In this document: positions 41,342-50,379 of the stretch, one piece after another
Layout: each line of letters begins with the position of its first letter
Numbering within the stretch: position 1 is the stretch's first letter
DNA from: Muribaculaceae bacterium
GTDB lineage: Bacteria; Bacteroidota; Bacteroidia; Bacteroidales; Muribaculaceae
Assembly: GCA_022510385.1 (NCBI GenBank)
Contig: JAFLTQ010000011.1
Span: forward strand, 1-64,000
Length of the DNA: 64,000 bases
Reading direction: 5' to 3'
Made by a program: the position numbers and the translations under genes
Notes under the pieces: model-generated
Told to the model about the DNA's origin: nothing
What the model saw: only the letters and a program-made list of their open reading frames with translations
Database searches by the model: none

Positions 41342-44300
41342 TTATTTTTTCTTGAGAAATTTGAACATATCGTCAAAGTCTTTTCTATAGACCACCCCGA
41401 TTCCTTGAGTGGTCAAAGCTTCGCGAAGATAATAATTTTGATCGTTAAAATGGTTATAAGCCTTCAATCTAAGGTTGCCATTTTTACTCAAAAGATACTC
41501 CACATCAAAATCACCCACAAAAGTGGTGGATGAATTGCTTCTGTCCCTATATCCGAAATTACCATTGATCAGCAATCTATTATTGAGCAATTTGGAAGAT
41601 AGAGCCACGTCAACCTCAATGTCGGAGAAATCTCCCTTGTCGCTTCTGAAGGAAGGAGAAACCGAGAATTTATCTGTGAGTTGAGCAAGAATATTAGATA
41701 ATTGAGAGGATATAGTTGAGGAGGCAACAGCAGCAAGTTCGCCTCCATTTCCTGAGACTCCCATATATTCGGGAGTATAGAAACGGTTAAGCGCTAGAAG
41801 ATAGATGATCTGTCGGTTCATCATATCATCGGTTGAAATTATGCTCTTAACTTTTCTTTCCACATCTTGGGTCAGGGTGGGGAGTTCTATATCAAACGTT
41901 ATATTTGGAGAAGTCATGTTCCCGTCGACTGAGAGCACAGCATCCACCGGCACGTTTGTCCGGTTAAGATCTCTGTCAGTTGAAAAGCTCTTGTCAAGGT
42001 CGGAGAGATTTGTATTGACTCTGTAAGTAGCGCTGATGTCGAGATCGGCAGCCAGGGGATTCCCATTAAACGATATGGAGCTACCCTCTTTGATTTTGAA
42101 ATCTCGGAGGATAATATCCTGAAGAGAAAAGTTATAGTTGCCTTCATCAAGTTCATACTTCCCATACATCAACATCTCATCATCATCGCTATCATATTTC
42201 ACTTGCAAAGCACCACTTCCGCGAGCAGTGATTTTATCACCTGCTGCGGGATCCATAACCAAAGTGAAAAGCACTTGCGGTGTGACGGTAGCTCTGATAT
42301 CAATGCCGAATTTTGAGAGAGAGCCTTCATCGTTTCTCAGACGTTGTTTGAGCATTTCCTTTATGTCATTGGCCGTCATCTCCTGATTTTTCTTTGCCTC
42401 TTCGGCGCGCTTGTCGGAGAATGTGAGGAACTGATAATCGCGGGCATATTGAGTGTCGTTGAGCACGAAGGTAAATACAGAATTCCCTGAAACGGTCATA
42501 TCCGCTGAAATATCGGTGATTCCCGGGGTTCCGTTAAGGTAAGCCGACCCCGAGCCATAAAGAGTGCCAAACCAATCCGGGTTTAGCTCCTGGGAAGTGT
42601 CGTAACAAAGAAAATTCTCAGCATCTGAAAGGCGAAAAGTGAAAGAAGGGTCATGGAAATACCTATGTGTTAACTCGCCTGTCAGCATGGCAGAATTCCC
42701 GAATTTATCATAAAGCCGGAAATGAGGGATTTCAATCTTTCCGGGATTAAGATAAACGGAGTCGCTGCCGTGATAGGTTGTATTTGTATAATCAAGTTTT
42801 ACAGCCACAGAATCGGCGAAAATCTTTCCTGTCATATCAATATCATGGAAAGTTCCGAATAATTTCACATCTCCGGTTGCGAATCCCCCGACATGGGAGG
42901 AAAAAACTGCCATAAAAGGTTGAACGAAATCCACCGGAACTTTTCTTGCAGCGATGTCAAAGCTCAAGGAGTCACGTCCGAGCCATATACCACCTGCAGC
43001 CTCTACAGTCTGCTCCCCGTTCTGTGTTATCTTGGCACCAATCTCAATTTCTTTTTCATCATTGTTCCAGCGGCTGGTTGCGACACAATCTCCTAAAGCG
43101 GCACCATTGTAGGTGAATTCTTTTATGAATAGGGATTCTGTTTCTGCTACCGGGTTGCCGCTAAGAAGAGCATGGCCGATGATTTCACCGGTGGCAGTCC
43201 CTCCAAAAGTGACGTAATTGATTTGCAGCATATCGAAAACATAATCCACATCTATATCAGCCAATTTCAATGTCACTATATCAGAATATTGAGGAGAGGC
43301 GATTCCTTCTATTTCCACAAACTGTTCCTCATCGTGGCTAATCCTGAATCCTTTGATAATGACTGAATCGTCGGCGTATGTTATATAGCTTTTGGCAAGG
43401 TGCCAGTCGGCGGTTCCCATCTGAAGCAAGGATGGTTGGAATTGCAGGGCTATCTCCAGAAGATTAGAAAGATGATTCCTGCTAATCCTGCTATCCAAAA
43501 GGAGGTGACCTTTAAAGTCGGAATTCTCTGTGTTAATCCAGTGAATGTCAGTTGTGAGTGAGTTGTCATATCCGCCAAGATGCACGTTAAGGGAGAGGTC
43601 TCCTCTTTTGACGGGAAGATTGGTTTCAATCAGAGCATCGAAAAGACCCGCATTCCCGTCAATATTGGCGTTGAGTCGTGTGTCATAAATGAGTTTGTCT
43701 CTCACTTGTTGGAGATAGGGGAGGTCTAAGGTGATCCATGCGGAATTACTTCCTCCGTTAATATTCCCCGCTATATTTATAGGGACAAGAAGGCGGAATG
43801 GTAAATTAAAGAATTCAGGTATACTGTTGTTTTTCTTTATTTGGAAATCGAAATCAAGATTTGCTGAAGATTCCGGGAACTCTTCAGCGGGAAGAAGAGC
43901 CGGCACTACTGAGGCCACCAAACCCTTTATCTGAGGGAGGAGATCTTTAGCGGAGTAAGTGCCTTCCAAATTGGCATCCAACCAATCGCTCTTTAGATTA
44001 ATAGATTGCAAAGAATCCTCACGACTTGCCAAAATCTTGAGCTGCTTGAGTCGGAGATTTTTGGTTAAATCGGGAGAAGCGAAAGAAAAATTATTAAGGT
44101 TTAGTTCCCCGATAAGTTCGCTTGTTCCCACAGCCTCCATATCGAGATTGAGGGTGCCGGAAATCAGATAATCGTTAAATTTTTTCATTTCGATAGCTTC
44201 AGAAAGATCTACTCTTTGGAAGTCCATATCCAATTTTAGATCTTTCTCTTCTCCCTCGATATCGCCTTCAAAACGAGCTTCTATATCTGCTATTGCATTA

Positions 44301-45832
44301 TGCATCAGAAAATCCCCCTCGATATTTTCCGATGATTTGTTAAGATTCAGAGAAAATCCATCGTAAGTTTTCTGATTCATGTCGAAATCTTCCACAACAA
44401 GGCTTACCATTCCTTCCGGTTGTCCTTTTAGGATTTCACCTTCTGCTATAATATTTGCATTTATATTGGCGACCGGCATTTTGGGAAAGAATTCATTTAA
44501 TCTCAAATCGGAAATATTTACCTCACATTGACTTCCAATACTTTTCTCTTTCTTTTGCGAGAAGTCTCCCTCGATAGCGATATTGAAAAGCTCGGAAAAA
44601 ATTGAAAGTTGGGCCTTGGCTGATTTTTCCGGCATTGAAGCCGCCAGATCTCCGGAGAGCTTTAGAATCCCCATGTTGCCTATTGCCTTTGAATAGGAGG
44701 AAATATTTCTGACTTTCTTAAAGAAATCTTCATTCTTGATTACTTCCAGTGACCGGTTTAAAATAGTTTGTGACAATTCTAATTCAAATCCCGAAAGATT
44801 CCCTTTGATTGCTCCTTTTTCTGAGAAATCATCAAGTTGACCTTTAAAAGTCAACCGGAGAATATCCTGAATTCCAAACCTGAAATTCTCTATATCAAGA
44901 TGATTCAGATTCCCGTTCAGACTCAATTCTAAAGGTAATTGTTCGGTAAACGGTGAGAGGAAAGGGAAGAGGGGAGAGAAATCAGATGGGGTGATGTAAG
45001 AGTCACTGATTTCAAGAGTATGATTATCTTCCGATAGAGGAGTTTTGAAATCTCCTGTAGGAGAGGCATTGAGACTAAACTGCGGGATGAAGATTTTGGA
45101 ATTGAGGAGTGATATTGAAATTTCGTCTGCATGAATTTTTTCATTTGAGAATTCTCCTTTGAGCCCGATTTTATTGATAATGGCAACTTCCGGAATATTC
45201 ATAGAGAGGCGTCTAAGGTCTACCGCAATACCATTATTGCTGATTTTAGGAAAGGATATATCGGCGGCAAGGTCAATGACAGAGAGATTGGCAAGATCAA
45301 GATTACCTATCTTCTTCTCATTCAACCAGGGACGAGAGAATGAAATGGAACTTTTTCTCAGGACAACATTTTTAAGAGCCAATTCAAAATTTTTCTTTTC
45401 CTTTTTATCATCTTTAGAAGCAAAGGCCTTGATAATAAAGTCGATATTTAGAGGTGCTCCCTCCTCCTTTTGTTCTATAAAAGCGTTTAGACCAATTATT
45501 TCTCCATATGTGATTTCGATTTTTCCTTCTGTTATCAATTTCCAAAGCCTGATTCCGGCTCCTATTGTTTCCACCTCAAGACATTTTTCTCCTTCAGGAG
45601 TGAAAACCTCAAGTCCCTTAATATTCAATTCATTAAAGGGATAAACGTTTAATTCTCTAACCCTTACGTCTCCGCCAAGGAGGGTTGAAAGCTCCTGAGT
45701 AACGAGGTTGACGACTTTGTTGGTGCAATAAGGAATTGAAAAGAAAACATAACAAACCACATAAAGCCCGACGACAAGAAGAGTCACCGTGAAAATTATG
45801 CTTCGAAGGGCTTTATAAATAGTGGTAAGCAA
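41342..45832 (-). CDS. tamB: TamB-like translocation/assembly protein (DUF490)
   Basis: 1496 residues. N-terminal transmembrane anchor (~10-32, IIFTVTLLVVGLYVVCYVF), then a very long beta-strand-rich AsmA-like body with repeated short strands, and the C-terminal DUF490/TamB domain ('GKYELDEGNYNFSLQDIILRDFKIKEGSSISFNGNPLAADLDISATYRV'). It spans the periplasm and supports outer-membrane protein assembly or lipid transport. The TTG at 45832 must be the start because no in-frame ATG precedes the anchor. First gene of the long minus-strand run; promoter overlaps the divergent tsaD promoter. Confidence 0.92.
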   Translation of the reverse strand: MLTTIYKALRSIIFTVTLLVVGLYVVCYVFFSIPYCTNKVVNLVTQELSTLLGGDVRVRELNVYPFNELNIKGLEVFTPEGEKCLEVETIGAGIRLWKLITEGKIEITYGEIIGLNAFIEQKEEGAPLNIDFIIKAFASKDDKKEKKNFELALKNVVLRKSSISFSRPWLNEKKIGNLDLANLSVIDLAADISFPKISNNGIAVDLRRLSMNIPEVAIINKIGLKGEFSNEKIHADEISISLLNSKIFIPQFSLNASPTGDFKTPLSEDNHTLEISDSYITPSDFSPLFPFLSPFTEQLPLELSLNGNLNHLDIENFRFGIQDILRLTFKGQLDDFSEKGAIKGNLSGFELELSQTILNRSLEVIKNEDFFKKVRNISSYSKAIGNMGILKLSGDLAASMPEKSAKAQLSIFSELFNIAIEGDFSQKKEKSIGSQCEVNISDLRLNEFFPKMPVANINANIIAEGEILKGQPEGMVSLVVEDFDMNQKTYDGFSLNLNKSSENIEGDFLMHNAIADIEARFEGDIEGEEKDLKLDMDFQRVDLSEAIEMKKFNDYLISGTLNLDMEAVGTSELIGELNLNNFSFASPDLTKNLRLKQLKILASREDSLQSINLKSDWLDANLEGTYSAKDLLPQIKGLVASVVPALLPAEEFPESSANLDFDFQIKKNNSIPEFFNLPFRLLVPINIAGNINGGSNSAWITLDLPYLQQVRDKLIYDTRLNANIDGNAGLFDALIETNLPVKRGDLSLNVHLGGYDNSLTTDIHWINTENSDFKGHLLLDSRISRNHLSNLLEIALQFQPSLLQMGTADWHLAKSYITYADDSVIIKGFRISHDEEQFVEIEGIASPQYSDIVTLKLADIDVDYVFDMLQINYVTFGGTATGEIIGHALLSGNPVAETESLFIKEFTYNGAALGDCVATSRWNNDEKEIEIGAKITQNGEQTVEAAGGIWLGRDSLSFDIAARKVPVDFVQPFMAVFSSHVGGFATGDVKLFGTFHDIDMTGKIFADSVAVKLDYTNTTYHGSDSVYLNPGKIEIPHFRLYDKFGNSAMLTGELTHRYFHDPSFTFRLSDAENFLCYDTSQELNPDWFGTLYGSGSAYLNGTPGITDISADMTVSGNSVFTFVLNDTQYARDYQFLTFSDKRAEEAKKNQEMTANDIKEMLKQRLRNDEGSLSKFGIDIRATVTPQVLFTLVMDPAAGDKITARGSGALQVKYDSDDDEMLMYGKYELDEGNYNFSLQDIILRDFKIKEGSSISFNGNPLAADLDISATYRVNTNLSDLDKSFSTDRDLNRTNVPVDAVLSVDGNMTSPNITFDIELPTLTQDVERKVKSIISTDDMMNRQIIYLLALNRFYTPEYMGVSGNGGELAAVASSTISSQLSNILAQLTDKFSVSPSFRSDKGDFSDIEVDVALSSKLLNNRLLINGNFGYRDRSNSSTTFVGDFDVEYLLSKNGNLRLKAYNHFNDQNYYLREALTTQGIGVVYRKDFDDMFKFLKKK

Positions 45833-45860
45833 TCCTTTGTTTCTTGAGAAGTGGACTTCG

Positions 45861-45891
45861 TTGCAAAATTAAACAAAAACGCGTAATTTTG
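45861..45891 (+). promoter_or_regulatory. Overlapping divergent promoters of tamB and tsaD
   Basis: + strand: TTG (45861-45863), 20 nt, TAATTTTG (45884-45891) for tsaD. - strand: TAATTTTG at 45871-45864 for tamB. The two -7 boxes are 12 nt apart, so the polymerases should compete. Confidence 0.55.
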
Positions 45892-45917
45892 TAGGAAATA
45901 ATCCGGCAAATAAGCCC

Positions 45918-46928
45918 ATGTATATTTTAGGAATAGAATCCTCTTGTGATGACACTTCTGCAGCTGTTATAAGCGACGGCAGGTTGCTTAGCAATGTAAT
46001 AGCGAGTCAGAAGGTACATGAACGATATGGTGGAGTAGTGCCGGAGCTTGCATCAAGGGCTCATCAGGAGAATATAGTTCCGGTAGTTTCAGAGGCGTTG
46101 CGGGAGGCCGGGATTAGTAAAGAAGAACTCTCCGCCATAGCCTTCACGCGGGGTCCCGGACTTTTGGGATCTCTTTTGGTTGGCACATCATTTGCTAAAG
46201 GATTGTCGATAGCTCTATCAATTCCCCTTATAGATGTGAATCATCTTCATGGCCATGTATTATCTCATTTCATCAGGAGAAATGAAGGGGATGAGGTTCC
46301 GGAATTTCCTTTTATTTGCTTATTGATTTCGGGAGGGAATTCTCAGATAGTATTGGCAAGAAGTGAAAATGACATGGAGATTTTGGGGAAGACGATAGAT
46401 GATGCTGCCGGCGAGGCATTTGATAAATGTGCAAAGTTGATGGGGCTTCCCTATCCGGGAGGGCCTCATATCGACAGACTTGCGGCGGAAGGAGACCCTG
46501 ACAAGTTTAAATTTGCGAAACCACATATTCCCGGTTTAGACTATTCATTTAGCGGATTGAAAACCTCTTTTCTCTATACTGTGAGGGATGAATTGAAAAA
46601 GGATCCGGATTTCATAGAAAAAAACAGGGCTGATTTGGCGGCCTCTCTTCAGAAGACGATAATCGAAATCCTTTTAGACAAGCTTGGTAAAGCAGTTAAA
46701 GAGCATACTGTAAAACATATTGCAATAGGAGGCGGAGTGTCGGCTAATAGTGGAGTGAGGCAAGCGGTCAAAGATTTTTGCGATAAGAGAGGAATCCGGG
46801 CATGGATTCCGGAGAGAGTATTTACCACGGATAATGCAGCCATGGTGGCGCAGGCCGGATTTTTCAAAATGAAAACGGGGGAATTCTGTTCTCTGGAGGC
46901 TCCTCCCTATTCAAGGGTGAGCATATAG
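45918..46928 (+). CDS. tsaD: tRNA N6-adenosine threonylcarbamoyltransferase
   Basis: 336 residues, standard length. Begins MYILGIESSCDDTSAAVI; 'ELASRAHQENIVPVV' and 'HLHGHVLSHF' hold the metal-binding histidines (HxxxH region), 'LLISGGNSQI' and 'GVSANSGVRQAV' are ASKHA nucleotide-site motifs. With TsaB/C/E it installs t6A37 in ANN-decoding tRNAs; the partners are not in this window. Followed 42 nt later by a CinA-like gene on the same strand. Confidence 0.98.
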   Translation: MYILGIESSCDDTSAAVISDGRLLSNVIASQKVHERYGGVVPELASRAHQENIVPVVSEALREAGISKEELSAIAFTRGPGLLGSLLVGTSFAKGLSIALSIPLIDVNHLHGHVLSHFIRRNEGDEVPEFPFICLLISGGNSQIVLARSENDMEILGKTIDDAAGEAFDKCAKLMGLPYPGGPHIDRLAAEGDPDKFKFAKPHIPGLDYSFSGLKTSFLYTVRDELKKDPDFIEKNRADLAASLQKTIIEILLDKLGKAVKEHTVKHIAIGGGVSANSGVRQAVKDFCDKRGIRAWIPERVFTTDNAAMVAQAGFFKMKTGEFCSLEAPPYSRVSI

Positions 46929-46970
46929 AAATAGAAAAGTAAAGTCAAAAAAGACTTACAAAAACAAGCT

Positions 46971-47771
46971 ATGAAGAAAAAACTCGATATAACTAATTCT
47001 AATAGGGCGAAACTTGGTGACAGCTACACTGAGACACGTCATATAGTGATTTATGGCTACACACGTCAGGAACTGTCCCGAGTGATTCGTCATTTTGAGG
47101 CGCAGTTGCCCGAATTTGTAAAGATAACCATTGAGAACACCCATCTTGTCACAAATATCACCCTGACAGGAGAGAACACCGGAGTAGAGTTGCTACGATT
47201 TCAGATGAATCGTTATCACAATAATCTCAACAGTATTTTCACTCGGGATGTGGTGTCGATGGAGAACAAGACGGTTGCAGAGGTGTTGGGAGGCTTGCTT
47301 CATGAAAGGGAACTTACAGTAGCATGTGCCGAGAGTTGCACGGGAGGGAATCTGGCTCATCGGATAGTGCAGGTGCCCGGTTCTTCGGCATATTTCTTAG
47401 GGAGCGTAGTAAGTTATTCGAATGATGTTAAGGCGCGTGTCTTAGGGGTTTCTCGAAGCGATATCTCAAGTTATGGCGCCGTTTCATGTGAGGTTGTAGA
47501 AAGTATGGCAAAAGGAGTGGCATCATTAATGCGCAGTGATTGCGCGATAGCAACCTCAGGGATAGCAGGTCCGGATGGAGGAACTTCGCTGAAGCCTGTA
47601 GGAACAGTCTGGATTGCAGTGAAATATAGAGAAAAAATAGTGAGTGAATGTCTGCATTTCAAAGGTGACAGAAACACGGTCATAGAAAGCGCCACAAATC
47701 ATGGTATTGTGATGCTCATTAATCTCTTGCGTAATTCTTATATTGTTCAGGAAGAAGTCAACGATGACTGA
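46971..47771 (+). CDS. CinA-C domain protein (NMN amidohydrolase) with KH-like N-terminus
   Basis: 266 residues. Residues ~105-260 are the CinA C-terminal nicotinamide-nucleotide amidohydrolase domain ('ACAESCTGGNLAHRIVQVPGSSAYFLGSVVSYSNDVKARVLGV', 'ATSGIAGPDGGT'). Residues ~22-95 ('RHIVIYGYTRQELSRVIRHFEAQLPEF...') look like the KH-type middle domain of full-length CinA, while the N-terminal MoaB-like domain is absent, so the architecture is reduced. Expected to deamidate NMN in pyridine-nucleotide recycling. Gene symbol left blank because the architecture differs from standard cinA/pncC. Probably co-transcribed with tsaD. Confidence 0.85.
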   Translation: MKKKLDITNSNRAKLGDSYTETRHIVIYGYTRQELSRVIRHFEAQLPEFVKITIENTHLVTNITLTGENTGVELLRFQMNRYHNNLNSIFTRDVVSMENKTVAEVLGGLLHERELTVACAESCTGGNLAHRIVQVPGSSAYFLGSVVSYSNDVKARVLGVSRSDISSYGAVSCEVVESMAKGVASLMRSDCAIATSGIAGPDGGTSLKPVGTVWIAVKYREKIVSECLHFKGDRNTVIESATNHGIVMLINLLRNSYIVQEEVNDD

Positions 47772-47792
47772 TTCCTACATCATCTAAACATA

Positions 47793-49100
47793 TTATTTTT
47801 TGAGATGGGAGAGAATCCAGTCAAGGTGAGCTCTCTCGGTGGCCTCGGATGTCCAATGCTCGTTGATGGGAGTTATGAGCGCCTCTTTGGGTGAGGAGAT
47901 TACATTATAGACAGCATAGCTTGTTGTGGGAGGGCAGGTATTGTCATTGTAGCCCCAAGTTAAAAAAACAGGTACATTTAGATTTCTTGCGAAATTAACT
48001 ACATCATAGTAAGCCATCGTCTCGAGTTTTTCCGGAGTATCCATTCCGGGAGTATTAAAGAAATGGGGATATCCCCCTGCTCTTCCCGCTTTATAACCTG
48101 CCATATCACTGAGAGCCGGGTGGTTGGCTACGCAAAGAGTCACCCTCGGGTCGAGAGCGGCGGTGACGATTGATAGAGCACCTCCCTGGCTACCACCTTG
48201 CACCGCTACATTCTTGCCGTCCCATTCGGGAAGGGATGTCAAGAAATCTACTGCTTTCACACAGGCCAGATAGACCCTTTTCATATAATAGTTATCCTTA
48301 TTGTCAAGACCATTCTGTAGATATCCGTTTTCTTTGCCATTGAAAGCTTTACTAATTTCAGCAAATTGCTCTTCTGTCATTTCCGGATTCAAACCATGTA
48401 TTTCCATTTCAAACCGGATACAACCATTTTCTCCATAATACTTATGGCGCAATGGTTCTTTTATAGTCTTTATCCCCGCTCCGGGAGGACATAAAACAAT
48501 CGGACAAGACCCGGGTTTTGCATCTTTAGGCATGGAAAGGTAGCCATAAATAGCTTGCCCCTGTTTGTTTACAATTAGTTTCACTAAATAGCAATCCATC
48601 TTGTCGGTGGAATATTCCGGCGCAGACTTAATGGTATATTGTAATGGCAGATTGTTAAGTTCGTCTATGTTTTTTTGCCAGAAATCATTAAAGTCTTGAG
48701 GCATCTGAGTGTATGGTTCAATTTTGTCCGGAGAAAAGCCCACTTTCACGTGATGCTTATAAGTTGTGCCGTCAATATTTGCTGAAAGTCTGCAATCACG
48801 GAAACCGGGTGATTTCATTGTCCCGGTCTTGATTTTAGCTCTTCCGTTTTTCAGGATCACGGATCCTTTAGAATCGGAAGGCATCATATCTCCTCCGATT
48901 TCATAATCCAACGTTACGTTATCAACCGGGATTCCATATTTATAAAGCTGCACCTCAATTTCAGGATTCTCCCCGGTCTCATAAATCCAATCGGCATGGT
49001 CGGGCACCGTCACCCATAAAACATCACTTCTATAGGGATAATTTTCAGCGGCAGCAATAGTTATACAGAAGAACAGTAATAAAGAAAGATAATTTTTCAT
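47793..49100 (-). CDS. Secreted acetyl-xylan-esterase-like (CE7/AXE1 type) hydrolase
   Basis: 435 residues from ATG 49100 (a second ATG two codons upstream is possible). Signal peptide ends AAA-ENY. An Ig-like N-terminal part (~25-130) precedes the alpha/beta-hydrolase domain: 'CPIVLCPPGAG', the nucleophile elbow AVQGGSQGGALS (near residue 295), the acid in 'WGYNDNTCPP' and His in the terminal INEHWTS region. CE7 enzymes deacetylate xylan and cephalosporin C, and related enzymes act on pectin oligosaccharides. Last gene of the pectin operon. Substrate inferred from context. Confidence 0.85.
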   Translation of the reverse strand: MKNYLSLLLFFCITIAAAENYPYRSDVLWVTVPDHADWIYETGENPEIEVQLYKYGIPVDNVTLDYEIGGDMMPSDSKGSVILKNGRAKIKTGTMKSPGFRDCRLSANIDGTTYKHHVKVGFSPDKIEPYTQMPQDFNDFWQKNIDELNNLPLQYTIKSAPEYSTDKMDCYLVKLIVNKQGQAIYGYLSMPKDAKPGSCPIVLCPPGAGIKTIKEPLRHKYYGENGCIRFEMEIHGLNPEMTEEQFAEISKAFNGKENGYLQNGLDNKDNYYMKRVYLACVKAVDFLTSLPEWDGKNVAVQGGSQGGALSIVTAALDPRVTLCVANHPALSDMAGYKAGRAGGYPHFFNTPGMDTPEKLETMAYYDVVNFARNLNVPVFLTWGYNDNTCPPTTSYAVYNVISSPKEALITPINEHWTSEATERAHLDWILSHLKK

Positions 49101-49226
49101 GGTCATTTTTAGATGTTGATTGCCGGTTTTAGTACTGTGTCGTTTATTCCGAAGGTCCTAATGATATTGAAGAGTATTGATTATATGGATGAGTTTTCTG
49201 GTAGGGAAATACAACAATGCTCAGGT

Positions 49227-50372
49227 TTAGAGCCATTTGTCGAAGAAATTTTTCACTTCCTCTTGCACTTCGGGTCCGCAATAATGAGGCATATCCCATA
49301 TCTGTGTGGAAATTTTATCACCGGCATTTTGGCTTTCCCAGACATCATGCATTATGTTGAAAGAATCTTCAACTCCCGAAGGAAAGAAAAGTTTATCCGT
49401 TTTCCCATTAATGAATAACATTGGTTTGGGACATGCAATTGATGCGATATGTGGATGATCCATATAAAGGCGAATGGAAGGCAGAGTATTTGCATAACCT
49501 CCATTTTCACGACCATGTTCCCAGGAAAACTGACTATCTGTTGTTGTCATCCAGCAAACGGCAGCTCCGGCTTTTACCTTATCGGTTAAAGCAGAAAGCA
49601 TCCATGTGCGGTAGCCACCCATTGAGAACCCCATACAACCTACCCTGTCGGCATCCACTTCCGGAAGAGATGCGAAATAATCAGTGATGTATGAATCTTC
49701 ATGAGTCATTATTCCGCTCAGACATCTGCCTAACCCCATAAGGTTACCGGCAAATTCACTGAGTTTTGTTTTGTCAACTCCCTCTTTCCTGCCCCTGTCT
49801 CCCCAGAAAATTGCATCGGCACTTATCACAGCATACCCCTTTGAAGCGAGATAATCACCCACGTATTGACCACCGTAGCATTGGTCTACCCACATATCGG
49901 CATCCTTTATCACTGTTGAATCCACATCAAATGGCTTTATCATCTTCTCCTTTCCGATGAAGAAATGTCCTCCATGGTCGTGGAGTAAGACAATTCCGGG
50001 ATGAGGACCGGGAGTGTCAGGAATAAGCATAAGCACGTCAGCTCGGGTGTATTTGCTTATATTTAGGCGGATTTTTTTGGCTGTATATCCTTCGCGCTTC
50101 TCCTCAGCGATAAGTTCCGGATTAAATTCATCAGGAGGAGGCGGAGGTACAAGCATCGCTTCTTTTAGCACACTACGGGCTGAGTCGCGCCATTGGTTGA
50201 AGTCGGAGATGTCGCTGTTTCCCCATGCCATGGGGTAGGTGAGTTCCTTTTTGATGTCGTCAAGAAATGCCGGCATCTGACGTTCCACCCCATATGGTAA
50301 ATATTCCTGAGCCGTCGTGCAGAGGAATGTGCTGACGACGGCCCAGGTTATAGATAGAATGTATTTATACAC
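49227..50372 (-). CDS. Secreted alpha/beta-hydrolase (dienelactone hydrolase/acetylesterase-like)
   Basis: 381 residues. Signal peptide ends TTAQEY. 'HPGIVLLHDHGGHF' (oxyanion region), nucleophile elbow GCMGFSMGGYRTWM (Ser near 245), acid in 'LFINGKTDKLFF' and His in 'DMPHYCGPEVQEE' near the C-terminus. A full Ser-Asp-His triad is thus visible. Together with the neighbouring CE7 gene it is probably a periplasmic deacetylase or feruloyl-type esterase for decorated pectin oligosaccharides. Starts 7 nt after PL1, so tightly coupled. Confidence 0.85.
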   Translation of the reverse strand: MYKYILSITWAVVSTFLCTTAQEYLPYGVERQMPAFLDDIKKELTYPMAWGNSDISDFNQWRDSARSVLKEAMLVPPPPPDEFNPELIAEEKREGYTAKKIRLNISKYTRADVLMLIPDTPGPHPGIVLLHDHGGHFFIGKEKMIKPFDVDSTVIKDADMWVDQCYGGQYVGDYLASKGYAVISADAIFWGDRGRKEGVDKTKLSEFAGNLMGLGRCLSGIMTHEDSYITDYFASLPEVDADRVGCMGFSMGGYRTWMLSALTDKVKAGAAVCWMTTTDSQFSWEHGRENGGYANTLPSIRLYMDHPHIASIACPKPMLFINGKTDKLFFPSGVEDSFNIMHDVWESQNAGDKISTQIWDMPHYCGPEVQEEVKNFFDKWL

Positions 50373-50379
50373 TATGTTA

